Position numbers and translations under genes: made by a program. Below are positions 50,647 through 58,924 of a stretch of DNA of 64,000 nt, piece by piece. The notes under the pieces were generated by a model, which made no database searches, was not told the DNA's origin, and saw only the letters and a list, made by a program, of their open reading frames with translations. The number at the start of each line of letters is the position of its first letter. Within the stretch, counting starts at the first letter, position 1. The stretch is from Bacillota bacterium. Its GTDB lineage: Bacteria > Bacillota > Clostridia > Christensenellales > UMGS416. The stretch covers positions 1 to 64,000 of the forward strand of contig JAEWRW010000036.1 in assembly GCA_023398815.1 (NCBI GenBank). Direction: 5' to 3'.

Positions 50647-51912
50647 ATGGGCAAATACCTGGTGCAAAAGAGCGGTCCACTGGGCGGCGTGGTGGAGGTC
50701 AGCACCTCCAAGAACAGTACGCTGCCCATTCTGGCGGCCTGCCTGCTGACCGGCGACGAGGTGCGCCTGAAGAAGCTGCCGAAGCTCAGCGATGTGGAGA
50801 TCATGTGCGAGTTGCTTCGCTCCATCGGCGCCCATGTGGAGACCCAAGGCGAGGAGACCATCATCCGTTGCGACACCATCACCAGCCGGGAGCCGCCCGA
50901 TGAACTGGTGCAGCGGATGCGGGCCTCCTTTTTGCTGATGGGCCCACTGCTGGCACGGTTTGGGCGGGCGCGGGTGCCGCTGCCCGGCGGGTGCGAAATC
51001 GGTACTCGGCCGGTGGATCTGCATCTGAAGGGCTTTGCCGCGCTGGGCAGCCACATCGATACCCACCACGGGGCGCTGACGGCCGAGGGTGCGGTGCTGC
51101 GCGGCACCACCATCTACCTCGATTACCCCAGCGTTGGCGGTACCGAGAACATCATCATGGCGGCCGCCCTGGCCCAGGGGGAAACCGTGCTCATCAACGC
51201 CGCCCGGGAACCGGAAATCGTGGACTTGGCGGATTTCCTCAACGCCATGGGCGGGCAGGTGCAGGGCGCGGGGTCGGACACCCTGCGCATCACCGGGGTG
51301 CCGCGGCTCCACGGCTGCGTTCACACACCCATTTCCGATCGTATTGAGGCGGGTACCCTAATGGTGGCGGCGGCGCTGACCGCCGGAGATATTACCCTGA
51401 CACGAGCCATCCCCGAGCACCTGCGGCCCATCTCGGCAAAGCTCCGGGAGGGTGGCGCCGATGTGTGGGAGGAAGCGGGGAGCATCCGCGTGCGGGGCGC
51501 TTGGCGGGCCGAGGCCGTGGACATCAAGACCATGCCGTGGCCGGGCTTCCCCACCGACCTGCAACCACAGGCCATGGTGCTTTGCGCCCTCTCCAAGGGC
51601 ACGTCGCTCGTGACCGAGACGGTCTTTGAAAACCGGTTCCACCATGTGCCAGAGCTCAACCGCATGGGGGCAGAGATCCGCATCAAAGAGCGCTGCGCCG
51701 TCATTGAAGGCTGCAGCAAGCTCTATGGCGCGGCGGTGCGCGCCAGTGACCTGCGGGCCGGGGCGGCGCTGCTGCTCGCTGGTTTGGTGGCCGATGGCGA
51801 GACCACCGTCTCCGGCAGTGAGCACATTGACCGTGGGTATGAGGACATCGCCGGCAAGCTCCAGGCACTGGGCGCGGTGGTGCGGCGCATCAGCGGCGAT
51901 TGCGACGCATAG
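50647..51912 (+). CDS. murA: UDP-N-acetylglucosamine 1-carboxyvinyltransferase MurA
   Basis: A 421-residue enolpyruvyl transferase for the first committed step of peptidoglycan synthesis. Substrate Lys-Asn is in STSKNSTLPILAA. The catalytic-loop Cys is in PLPGGCEIGTRPVDLHLKGF; a Cys there predicts fosfomycin sensitivity. TPISDRIEAGTLMVAAALTAG and MPWPGFPTDLQPQ follow. The ATG has no standard Shine-Dalgarno outside the leader hairpin. Followed by spoIID and spoIIQ as in Bacillus. Confidence 0.94.
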   Translation: MGKYLVQKSGPLGGVVEVSTSKNSTLPILAACLLTGDEVRLKKLPKLSDVEIMCELLRSIGAHVETQGEETIIRCDTITSREPPDELVQRMRASFLLMGPLLARFGRARVPLPGGCEIGTRPVDLHLKGFAALGSHIDTHHGALTAEGAVLRGTTIYLDYPSVGGTENIIMAAALAQGETVLINAAREPEIVDLADFLNAMGGQVQGAGSDTLRITGVPRLHGCVHTPISDRIEAGTLMVAAALTAGDITLTRAIPEHLRPISAKLREGGADVWEEAGSIRVRGAWRAEAVDIKTMPWPGFPTDLQPQAMVLCALSKGTSLVTETVFENRFHHVPELNRMGAEIRIKERCAVIEGCSKLYGAAVRASDLRAGAALLLAGLVADGETTVSGSEHIDRGYEDIAGKLQALGAVVRRISGDCDA

Positions 51913-51944
51913 GAATAGCCAACGCTGTTCTGGAGGCATCGCAA

Positions 51945-52967
51945 ATGAGGAGGAGTAGAAGGGGATGGGCGTTGGCAGCGGTGGTGCTGGCAGCGGTGTT
52001 GTTGTTTCCCTTGGGTGGGCGGCAGTCTATCCATCAACTAAGCGAGGTGGAAGCGGTGGCCGTAGACGAACCGGTCACGCTGGACGTGGAGCCGGTCTCC
52101 CAGCCCGTTGCCAACCTTTCGCCGGTTAGCACCATCCGTGTGGCGGTTGATGATGGTTCCATCGAAACCATGAAGCTGGAAGACTATATCTATGGTGTGC
52201 TGGCTGCTGAGATGCCCGCGTCCTTTGAGCCCGAGGCCCTGAAAGCCCAGGCCGTGGCGGCCCGCACCTTTGCCATCCGCAAGATGCTCTCCGGCGGGTG
52301 TGCCAGCAACAAGGATGCCGACGTCTGCACCGACAGCGGCTGCTGCCAGGCTTGGTGTAGCGAGACCGAGCGGAAAAAGAACTGGGGCGGCAACTACAAG
52401 GTCAACAGCACCAAACTGAAGGCTGCCATTGCCGACACCGCCGGTCAGATCTTGACCTACGACGACGAGCCCATCCTGACGCTCTTCCACGCCACCAGTG
52501 CCGGGTATACGGAAAGCGTGGAGAACGTCTACACCCAGAAACTTCCCTATCTGCGCAGTGTCACCAGCCCAGAGGACGAGGAGATGCCGGTGGAGACGAC
52601 CGAGGAACTGTCGCGTTCCTCCTTCTGCAAGGCGGTTAACGCTGCCTGGCCCAAGGCCAACGTGGTTGTTTCCAAGCTGGAGGATCAGGTGAAGATTCTC
52701 TCCCACTTTGACAGCGGCCGGGTGGACGAGATTCGCCTGGGTGGGGTCACGGTCACCGGGGCCAAGCTTCGCCGGGCCATCGGCATCCGTTCGGCCAATT
52801 TCACCATTGATTACGACGCCAACTCCATCGTCTTCCACACCCGTGGCTATGGCCATGGCGTGGGCATGAGCCAGAACGGGGCCAACGTCATGGCCCGGGA
52901 GGGCAGCGACTACCGGGATATTTTGGAGCACTACTACACCGGGGTGGAGATTCAGACGCTTCCCTAG
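51945..52967 (+). CDS. spoIID: Stage II sporulation protein D (SpoIID)
   Basis: A 340-residue lytic transglycosylase of the engulfment machinery, partner of SpoIIP (19.1 kb). It has an N-terminal membrane anchor (GWALAAVVLAAVLLFPLGG), then the SpoIID domain with LEDYIYGVLAAEMPASFEPEALKAQAVAARTFAIRK (including the catalytic Glu in AAEMP), FHATSAGYTESVENVY and the C-terminal RGYGHGVGMSQNGANVMA. The Cys-rich insertion (ASNKDADVCTDSGCCQAWC) is typical. GGAGG lies 10 nt before the ATG. Confidence 0.95.
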   Translation: MRRSRRGWALAAVVLAAVLLFPLGGRQSIHQLSEVEAVAVDEPVTLDVEPVSQPVANLSPVSTIRVAVDDGSIETMKLEDYIYGVLAAEMPASFEPEALKAQAVAARTFAIRKMLSGGCASNKDADVCTDSGCCQAWCSETERKKNWGGNYKVNSTKLKAAIADTAGQILTYDDEPILTLFHATSAGYTESVENVYTQKLPYLRSVTSPEDEEMPVETTEELSRSSFCKAVNAAWPKANVVVSKLEDQVKILSHFDSGRVDEIRLGGVTVTGAKLRRAIGIRSANFTIDYDANSIVFHTRGYGHGVGMSQNGANVMAREGSDYRDILEHYYTGVEIQTLP

Positions 52968-53027
52968 CCCATTTGGTAGGGTTGGAAGGGGTATCCAAAC
53001 AGATTCCACGTTTCCCTTCGTCCGTCG

Positions 53028-53055
53028 GTATGCGAAATCCACTTGTGGCAATAAT
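53028..53055 (+). promoter_or_regulatory. Possible sigma-F-type promoter of spoIIQ
   Basis: GTATG (53028-53032), 14-bp spacer, GGCAATAAT (53047-53055). The second element matches the sigma-F -10 pattern GGNNANAMT at every defined position, and the first matches GTATA at four of five. It lies 20 bp before spoIIQ, a sigma-F target in Bacillus subtilis. Confidence 0.5.
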
Positions 53056-53075
53056 ACGCCACAGGAGGTGCAAGC

Positions 53076-53786
53076 ATGGAAAACAACTCGAAAGAGAAGA
53101 AACCGACGGAAGGCAGGCGTTTCGACATGAAGAAGGCGGCAAACCGCTATGGGGTGCCGGTGGCGCTCTTTGCGTGCGCGGCCATTGTGGCAGGCACGTG
53201 GTTCTTCACCGATGGCGACCTGCTTCAGAACAGCGGGACCACACCCACACCCCAGGCCTCGGCGGATACCCAGTCCGGTGCGGACCTGTCCCAGAACCTG
53301 GGTGACGCGCTCAAGAGCACAGCCCCGACCGCCACGGCCACCGCCACGCCCAAGGCCACCGGCGCTCAGTCGTCACTGCCCGATCTCATCAAGCCCGTGA
53401 GTGGCGACATCGTCAAGCCCTTTGCCTATGACACGCTGGTGTACATGAAGACGCTCAACCAGTGGTCCACCCATCCGGGTGTTGACATTGCGGCGGACAT
53501 GGGGGCCGATGTGATGGCGGCACTACCCGGTGAGGTGTTGGAGTGCACCAAGGACGCGATGCTGGGCAACTGTGTGAAGATTCAGTCTGCCAATGACGTC
53601 GTTTGCCTGTACGCGGGCCTCATGAGCATTGAGGACATCGAGAAAGGTGACCAGGTGGAGGCAGGTGAGCTCATCGGCCAGGTGGGTAACACCGCCGCCA
53701 GCGAGATTGCCGAGGACCCGCACCTGCATTTTGAGGTGACACAGAAGGGCACACCGGTCAATCCCGAAGGTAGTTTTAAAGATTAG
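53076..53786 (+). CDS. spoIIQ: SpoIIQ-like M23 (LytM) peptidase-domain protein
   Basis: A 236-residue forespore membrane protein. One N-terminal transmembrane helix (VPVALFACAAIVAGTWFF), a Thr/Ala/Pro-rich linker, then a LytM domain. Zinc-ligand residues look intact: His and Asp in THPGVDIAAD and the His-X-His in DPHLHFEV, unlike the degenerate B. subtilis SpoIIQ. With SpoIIIAH it spans the engulfment zone. AGGAGGTG precedes the ATG. The position after spoIID supports the name. Confidence 0.88.
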   Translation: MENNSKEKKPTEGRRFDMKKAANRYGVPVALFACAAIVAGTWFFTDGDLLQNSGTTPTPQASADTQSGADLSQNLGDALKSTAPTATATATPKATGAQSSLPDLIKPVSGDIVKPFAYDTLVYMKTLNQWSTHPGVDIAADMGADVMAALPGEVLECTKDAMLGNCVKIQSANDVVCLYAGLMSIEDIEKGDQVEAGELIGQVGNTAASEIAEDPHLHFEVTQKGTPVNPEGSFKD

Positions 53787-53797
53787 ACAAATGCGAT

Positions 53798-53837
53798 GAA
53801 ACACCCTTGCCCGACCCCGACCGGACAAGGGTGTTTT
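53798..53837. terminator. Terminator after spoIIQ
   Basis: AAACACCCTTG and CAAGGGTGTTTT arms with a 15-nt loop. The A/T ends make it look functional in both directions. Confidence 0.85.
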
Positions 53838-53859
53838 GCACAGGCTTCCAAAGTTGGCA

Positions 53860-53888
53860 TTGACGGGGTTGGTTCAAACGCTTACAAT
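53860..53888 (+). promoter_or_regulatory. Promoter of mbl
   Basis: TTGACG (53860-53865), 17-bp spacer, TACAAT (53883-53888). Confidence 0.82.
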
Positions 53889-53952
53889 ACATAGGGATAG
53901 TACAATCCTTCCGATACGCCAGATTGTGTACAGAAGCGAGGTATGTGTATAG

Positions 53953-54987
53953 ATGTGGGGCGCCCAGGATATTGGCATCGATCTGGGAACAGCGAGCGTG
54001 CTCGTTTATGTGAAGGGCAGAGGCATCGTTCTGCGTGAGCCTTCCGTCGTCGCGATCAACAAGAACAACGGGCGGCTGATGGCCGTGGGTGAGGACGCCC
54101 GCAAGATGTTGGGCCGGACCCCTGGCAACATCATCGCCATCCGCCCCCTGCGCGACGGCGTCATCTCCGACTATGGCTACACCGAGATGATGCTGCGCCA
54201 TTTCCTCAACAAGGTCGTCGGCCACCGGTGGTTCTTCAAGCCCCGGGTCATGGTCTGCGTCCCCAGCGGCGTCACCGAGGTGGAGAAGCGTTCGGTGCAA
54301 GAAGCCACGCTGGACGCCGGCGCGCGCAAGACCTTCCTCATTGAGGAACCGATCGCCGCGGCCATTGGCGCGGGCATCGACATCAGCAAGCCCTATGGCA
54401 GCATGGTCGTGGATATTGGCGGCGGCACCACAGACATCGCCGTCATCTCCCTGGGCGGGGCCGTCGTGTCTGAGTCCATCAAGATCGCTGGCGACAAGTT
54501 CGATGACGCCATCGTCCGCTACATGCGCAAGAAGCACAACCTGCTCATTGGTGAGCGCACCGCTGAGGATATGAAGATCAACATCGGCTCGGCTTACCAG
54601 CGCAAGGAGCCCCAGTACATGGAGGTTACCGGCCGCAACCTCATCTCCGGCCTGCCCAAGACCCTGACCATCAGCGCCGACGAGATGATTGAGGCGCTGG
54701 AGGAACCGGTTCAGGCCATTCTCGAGGCCGTCCATAGCGTGTTGGAGCGCACCCCGCCGGAGCTCTCCGCCGATATTTATGACCACGGCATCATTATGAC
54801 CGGCGGCGGTTCGCTGCTCTATGGGTTGGACATCCGCATTCAGCAGCACACCCGCGTGCCCTGCTACGTGGCCGAGGATGCCATTTCCTGCGTCGCCATC
54901 GGCACGGGCAAATCGCTCGACAACGTGGATGCCTACAACCAGAGCCAAACGCCAAATTATCGGGACTTCGCCCTGCGCAAGTTCTAG
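53953..54987 (+). CDS. mbl: MreB/Mbl rod-shape actin homologue
   Basis: A 344-residue bacterial actin guiding lateral-wall synthesis. Nucleotide-site motifs are DIGIDLGTASVLVYVKGRGIVLREPSVVAI, VDIGGGTTDIAVISLGG and GIIMTGGGSLLYGLD; IEEPIAAAIGAG is also present. Sequence and position after spoIIQ point to Mbl rather than MreB (no mreC/mreD). In Bacillus spoIIID lies between spoIIQ and mbl; here that gap holds only a terminator and a vegetative promoter. The Shine-Dalgarno sequence is weak and distant. Confidence 0.93.
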   Translation: MWGAQDIGIDLGTASVLVYVKGRGIVLREPSVVAINKNNGRLMAVGEDARKMLGRTPGNIIAIRPLRDGVISDYGYTEMMLRHFLNKVVGHRWFFKPRVMVCVPSGVTEVEKRSVQEATLDAGARKTFLIEEPIAAAIGAGIDISKPYGSMVVDIGGGTTDIAVISLGGAVVSESIKIAGDKFDDAIVRYMRKKHNLLIGERTAEDMKINIGSAYQRKEPQYMEVTGRNLISGLPKTLTISADEMIEALEEPVQAILEAVHSVLERTPPELSADIYDHGIIMTGGGSLLYGLDIRIQQHTRVPCYVAEDAISCVAIGTGKSLDNVDAYNQSQTPNYRDFALRKF

Positions 54988-55011
54988 GCGGCAGAGAAGA
55001 AGACAGAACAG

Positions 55012-55043
55012 GAGGTACGGCCATTGGCCCGTACCTCTTTTGT
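55012..55043 (+). terminator. Terminator after mbl
   Basis: GAGGTACGG (55012-55020) and CCGTACCTC (55029-55037) followed by TTTTGT, 24 bp after mbl and just before the GGAGG of the next gene. Confidence 0.8.
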
Positions 55044-55056
55044 ATGGAGGCGTGCA

Positions 55057-56007
55057 ATGAACAATGGTGGGGAGGGGCAGGCTTTGCTTGGTCTGCAGGA
55101 TGTGGCGGGTTTACTGGCTGGCATCCCCGGGCTGGAGGCCATTGATGCCATCTCGCCGGTGAACAAGGGCTGGTCGCCCGACCGCAAGTTCCAGGTGCAT
55201 ACCGGCGACGGGCAGCAGTGGCTGCTGCGGCTGGCTGACGCGGAGAACTACGAACGCAAGGGGCTGGAGTTTGAGCACCTGCGGGCGGTGGACGCGCTGG
55301 GTGTACCCATGACGCGCCCGGTGGCCTTTGGCCGGGGGCCCGATGGCAGCGTGTACCAACTGCTGACCTGGGTGGAGGGGACGGATGCCGAAACGGCGCT
55401 GCCCACCCTGACGGAGGCGCGCCAGTATGCCCTGGGCCGCCGGGCGGGGGAGCTGCTGCGTCGCATCCACACCCTGCCCGCACTGGACGGTCAGCCACCC
55501 TGGGGCGAGCGATTCCGCCGCAAGACCGAGAGCAAGATTGAGCGGTATCTGGCCTGCCCCATTCACTTCGATGGCGACCGGGCTGTCATTGACTACCTGC
55601 GAGCCAACGCCGGCCTGCTTGACGGTCGCCCCCAATGCTTCCAGCATGGCGACTACCACGCCGGCAACCTCATCGTGACCCCGCAGGGCGACATTGGGGT
55701 CATTGACTTCAACCGCCTGGACTGGGGCGACCCCTGGGAGGAGTTCAACCGCATCGTCTGGTGTGCTGCGGTCAGCCCCGCCTTTGCCAGCGGGCGCATT
55801 GACGGCTACTTTGCCGACGACGTGCCAGCGGCGTTCTTCCCGCTGTTGGCCTACTACATCCTCTCCAACACGCTCTCCAGCGTCTATTGGGCCATCTCTT
55901 TCGGCCCGGCGGAGGTGGACACCATGCTCCGCCAGGCGGCAGATGTGCTACACTGGTACGATGGCCTGCGCACCACCGTGCCTGGCTGGTATCACCAGGG
56001 CGGGTGA
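55057..56007 (+). CDS. Aminoglycoside phosphotransferase-family kinase
   Basis: A 316-residue APH/choline-kinase-fold protein. It has HGDYHAGNLIV (catalytic loop HGDxxxxN), VIDFNRLDWGDPWEEFNRIVW (metal-binding DF/Asp) and an N-terminal lobe with QWLLRLADAENYERKGLEFEHL. An in-frame TTG exists at 55024, but GGAGG lies 6 nt before the ATG at 55057. Such proteins phosphorylate aminoglycosides, sugars or choline; resistance is not implied. Confidence 0.82.
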   Translation: MNNGGEGQALLGLQDVAGLLAGIPGLEAIDAISPVNKGWSPDRKFQVHTGDGQQWLLRLADAENYERKGLEFEHLRAVDALGVPMTRPVAFGRGPDGSVYQLLTWVEGTDAETALPTLTEARQYALGRRAGELLRRIHTLPALDGQPPWGERFRRKTESKIERYLACPIHFDGDRAVIDYLRANAGLLDGRPQCFQHGDYHAGNLIVTPQGDIGVIDFNRLDWGDPWEEFNRIVWCAAVSPAFASGRIDGYFADDVPAAFFPLLAYYILSNTLSSVYWAISFGPAEVDTMLRQAADVLHWYDGLRTTVPGWYHQGG

Positions 56008-56090
56008 CGGGAGCTCTGGCGGTTCTTGGTCTGTCATTTCCGGGTACATGCTGACCCGGGTGCATTTGAATGGAGAAGGGGCGGAATTAC

Positions 56091-56864
56091 ATGGAAAAAA
56101 CGGCGTTGATCACAGGGGCTTCCAGCGGCCTGGGGTGGGAACTGGCAAACGTGTTTGCCCGGGAGGGCTATCACCTTATGCTGGTTGCGCGCAATGAGGA
56201 GAAGCTGGTTGCCCTGAAGAACCAATTGGAAGCGGCATACGGCATTGTTGCCGAGGTTCTTCCACAGGACTTGGCCCAGCGGGATGCCGCACAGGCGGTG
56301 TTTGACTTCACCACCCAGAAGGGGATCGCGGTGGATGTGCTGGTGAACAACGCTGGTTTCGGGGACTTTGGGCCCTACGTTTCCTGCGATTGGCAGAAAC
56401 AGTACGACATGGTGCAGGTGAACGTCGCAGTCCTGATGCAGCTCACCCATTGTTACCTGCCCGCCATGGCGGCACGAGGGGAGGGTAAAATCCTGAACGT
56501 GGCTTCCATCGCCGCCTTCCAGCCGGGGCCGCTGATGGCGGTGTACTATGCGTCCAAGGCCTTTGTGCTGTCCTTTACGGAGGCATTATCGGTCGAGCTG
56601 AAAGGCACCGGCGTTTCGGTGACGGCGTTGTGCCCCGGCCCCACCACGACGGGCTTTGAGCAGAGCGCAAACCTGGGCGAATCGGGCTTGTTCCGGCACA
56701 TGAGGAACGCGACGGCCAAGGAAGTGGCCGAGTATGGGTACCGTGCCCTTCTCCGCGGCAAGGTGGTGGCCATTCCGGGCGCTGCAAACCGGTTGGTCAC
56801 TCTTGCCGTAAAGCACTCCCCCCGGCGCGTGGTGAGGGAATCGGTCTATCGCATTCAGAAATGA
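56091..56864 (+). CDS. Short-chain dehydrogenase/reductase
   Basis: A 257-residue classical SDR. Cofactor motif is ALITGASSGLGWELA, with VDVLVNNAGFG, catalytic Ser in ILNVASIAAFQPG and YXXXK in VYYASKAFVLSFTEAL, then CPGPTTTGF. The ATG at 56091 follows GAAGGGGCGG; an upstream ATG (56070) has no RBS. The basic residue in LVARNEEKL suggests NADP(H). Substrate unknown. Single gene. Confidence 0.9.
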   Translation: MEKTALITGASSGLGWELANVFAREGYHLMLVARNEEKLVALKNQLEAAYGIVAEVLPQDLAQRDAAQAVFDFTTQKGIAVDVLVNNAGFGDFGPYVSCDWQKQYDMVQVNVAVLMQLTHCYLPAMAARGEGKILNVASIAAFQPGPLMAVYYASKAFVLSFTEALSVELKGTGVSVTALCPGPTTTGFEQSANLGESGLFRHMRNATAKEVAEYGYRALLRGKVVAIPGAANRLVTLAVKHSPRRVVRESVYRIQK

Positions 56865-56879
56865 GTGGCCAGCTGGAAG

Positions 56880-57100
56880 CCCCGCCGTGAAAGGTGGGTA
56901 TCACGCGCTCCAGCCTTAAATAAAGTCGACACAGGTGCAAACCTTCGAACCGAGCGCCGGTTTATCCGGCGGGAGGGGAAGATTACCGGCGTGAAAGCAA
57001 ATAGTTAAAACCTGACCACAGTGAAACGTATCCTAAGAGAACAGTATGAGCGCTATCGTAAATAATCGCCCGGCGACCTGTGCGGCGGGCGATTCGATGT
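56880..57100 (+). other. Structured intergenic region, possible non-coding RNA
   Basis: No protein gene. GCGCTC (56905-56910) can close against GAGCGC (57048-57053), enclosing a GCCGG-TTTAT-CCGGC hairpin (56956-56970). A further stem AATCGCCCGGCG/CGGCGGGCGATT (57064-57094, 11 of 12 pairs, loop ACCTGTG) follows. Both loop sequences also occur at 1-193 with matching spacing. I could not assign it to a known riboswitch or RNA family. Confidence 0.4.
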
Positions 57101-57130
57101 TACGATGTCATTAAGATAAGTTCACAAAAT

Positions 57131-57158
57131 CGCGTCCGCCGCTACTGCGACGGACGCG
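57131..57158 (-). terminator. Terminator of corA
   Basis: CGCGTCCGCCGC/GCGACGGACGCG arms around TACT; read on the minus strand it is followed by ATTTTG. It lies 9 bp beyond the corA stop. Confidence 0.8.
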
Positions 57159-57166
57159 AAAGAATG

Positions 57167-58099
57167 TCAGAACATTCGTTTCTTCCACAGGAAGAAGATC
57201 GCAATGCCCGTGGCACCCAGCGCCAACCCCAGCACCGCCCAAAACCCAAAGGGACTGTTCTGCCATGGCACGTTGACGTTGGCCCCCCAGAGGCCCGTCA
57301 CCATCGTGGGCACCGACACCACGATCGTCATGGACGCCAGGAACTTCATCACGATGTTCAGGTTGTTGGAGATGATCGACGCGTAGGCGTCCATCATGCC
57401 GGAGAGGATGTCACTGTAGATCGAGCACATCTCTATGGCCTGACGGTTCTCGGTAATGGCGTCCTCCAAGAGGTCGGTGTCGTCGCTGTATTTCTTGATG
57501 TAGTTGACCTTGACCAGTTTCTCCAGCACAACCTCGTTGGACTTGAGGGAGGTGGAGAAGTAGACGAGGGACTTTTCCAGAGCCATCATCTGCAGCAGTT
57601 CCTTGTTGCGGTAGCTCTTCTGTAGCTCCAAGTTCAGGGAGTCGCTGGCCTTGTCAATCTGCCGCAGATACATGAGGAACCGCGTGGCGTTGCGGTAGAG
57701 GAGCTGGAAGATGAACCGGCTCTTGAAGCTCGTCTCCACATTGCGCACTCGCCCGTCGATGAAGTCCATGATGAGCGAGCATTCCTGCAGGCAGATCGTC
57801 AGGATGATGTCGTCGGTGTGGATGATGCCCAGCGGCATGGTGGTGTAGAGGAAGGCCTTGCCTTCCACCTCCAGCACCGGCACGTCAACGACGATTTGGG
57901 TGACCCCGTCCTCGTTGTCAATGTGGGCGCGCTCTTCCTGGTCCAGCGCATCCCGCAGGAAATCCAGTGGGATGTTCAGTTCCTGGTGTATTCGGAACAT
58001 CTCCTCCTCTGTGGGGGCTACCAGATTGACCCAGCAGCCTTCCTGCACTTCCTCCAGCCGGACAGGGCCTGAGGACGAGATCTTGTAAATCTGCACCAT
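57167..58099 (-). CDS. corA: CorA-family divalent-metal (Mg2+/Co2+) transporter
   Basis: A 310-residue 2-TM-GxN channel protein. A long cytosolic domain of alpha/beta and helical segments (about 1-240) is followed by two C-terminal transmembrane helices (FLASMTIVVSVPTMVTGLWG and FGFWAVLGLALGATGIAIFFLW). The loop reads GLWGANVNVP, with GAN in place of the commoner GMN. The start at 58099 has AGGAGGTG upstream; the GTG at 58108 overlaps it. Single gene with its own promoter and terminator. Confidence 0.9.
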   Translation of the reverse strand: MVQIYKISSSGPVRLEEVQEGCWVNLVAPTEEEMFRIHQELNIPLDFLRDALDQEERAHIDNEDGVTQIVVDVPVLEVEGKAFLYTTMPLGIIHTDDIILTICLQECSLIMDFIDGRVRNVETSFKSRFIFQLLYRNATRFLMYLRQIDKASDSLNLELQKSYRNKELLQMMALEKSLVYFSTSLKSNEVVLEKLVKVNYIKKYSDDTDLLEDAITENRQAIEMCSIYSDILSGMMDAYASIISNNLNIVMKFLASMTIVVSVPTMVTGLWGANVNVPWQNSPFGFWAVLGLALGATGIAIFFLWKKRMF

Positions 58100-58179
58100 G
58101 TTGCGCACCTCCTTCTTGCTTTTTGGTCGGGGCTCGCCCGCGCTTGTCCGACAGCATCCGACAACAGCGGGGCAGAATC

Positions 58180-58208
58180 ATTATATGCGTGTGCCTATGG
58201 CATTGCAA
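58180..58208 (-). promoter_or_regulatory. Promoter of corA
   Basis: Minus strand: TTGCAA (58208-58203), 17-bp spacer, TATAAT (58185-58180). Confidence 0.8.
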
Positions 58209-58356
58209 GAAAAAACTATTGAGCGCAAGCCAGGATTAACAATCTGGGCAACGGGGCCCAACAGCCCCCTTCTTTGCCTGATTTGCTTGAAATCGAACCA
58301 GAACCGCCGATTTTTGGCCAAAATGATTGGAGGGACGTGCGTGCGGCGTTGGGCGG

Positions 58357-58384
58357 TTGCGCGGCGGGCGCGGCATGGTATAAT
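58357..58384 (+). promoter_or_regulatory. Promoter of lspA
   Basis: TTGCGC (58357-58362), 16-bp spacer, TATAAT (58379-58384) with an extended -10 TGG. Confidence 0.75.
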
Positions 58385-58411
58385 ACAAGCATTGATTCGG
58401 TGGAGGAACCC

Positions 58412-58924
58412 ATGCTGCTGACGTTTTTGATTGCCCTGCTGGTGGTGGGCCTGGACCAGGCCAGCAAGTACCTTGTTGTGCAGAACCTCAAGCCCATCGG
58501 GGATGTGCCCCTCATCGACGGCATTCTGCACCTGCACTATGTGGAGAACACCGGCGCGGCCTTCGGCATCTTGGAGAATGCCAAGTGGCTCTTTGTCTCC
58601 ATCAGCGTGCTGGCGTGCCTGGCCATCATTGGCTATCAGGTCATCAAGCGGCCCAAACTTCATTGGGTCGTGAACCTGTCTCTCGGCATGATTCTGGGCG
58701 GGGCCATCGGCAACAACCTCATCGACCGGCTGCGGCTGGGCTACATCATCGACTTCATCTACGTCAAGGCCATCAACTTCGCCATCTTCAACGTGGCCGA
58801 CATGGGCGTGAGTATCGGTGCGGTGTTGCTGTGCGTCTATGTGCTCTTCTTCCACGAGAAGTACATCAAAAAAACAATCCCTGGCGAGAGTGAGGCACCC
58901 ACCGTTGGACCGACGGAGGATTGA
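58412..58924 (+). CDS. lspA: Lipoprotein signal peptidase
   Basis: A 170-residue type II signal peptidase with four transmembrane helices, cleaving lipoprotein signal peptides after Lgt action. Catalytic aspartates lie in GGAIGNNLIDRLRLGYIIDFI and AIFNVADMGVSIGAVLL; VVGLDQASKYLV and YVENTGAAFGIL are also typical. GGAGGAA precedes the ATG. Followed by, and slightly overlapping, rluD. Confidence 0.95.
   Translation: MLLTFLIALLVVGLDQASKYLVVQNLKPIGDVPLIDGILHLHYVENTGAAFGILENAKWLFVSISVLACLAIIGYQVIKRPKLHWVVNLSLGMILGGAIGNNLIDRLRLGYIIDFIYVKAINFAIFNVADMGVSIGAVLLCVYVLFFHEKYIKKTIPGESEAPTVGPTED

Larger units (their letters stand above)
58109..58411. other. Divergent promoter region between corA and lspA
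   Basis: About 300 bp holding the corA promoter (minus) and the lspA promoter (plus), with a long leader on the corA side. I see no M-box or other Mg2+-sensing leader motif. No gene. Confidence 0.5.

Noticed and set aside
55057..56007. Calling the APH-fold gene an aminoglycoside-resistance determinant
   Set aside because: The fold is shared with choline, sugar and other small-molecule kinases. Nothing in the sequence or context points to antibiotic resistance.
56915..56960. Resemblance of ACACAGGTGCAAACC-TTCGAA to a c-di-GMP-I riboswitch
   Set aside because: The expected downstream GGGACGCAAAGCC and tetraloop-receptor elements are missing, and no gene follows on that strand.
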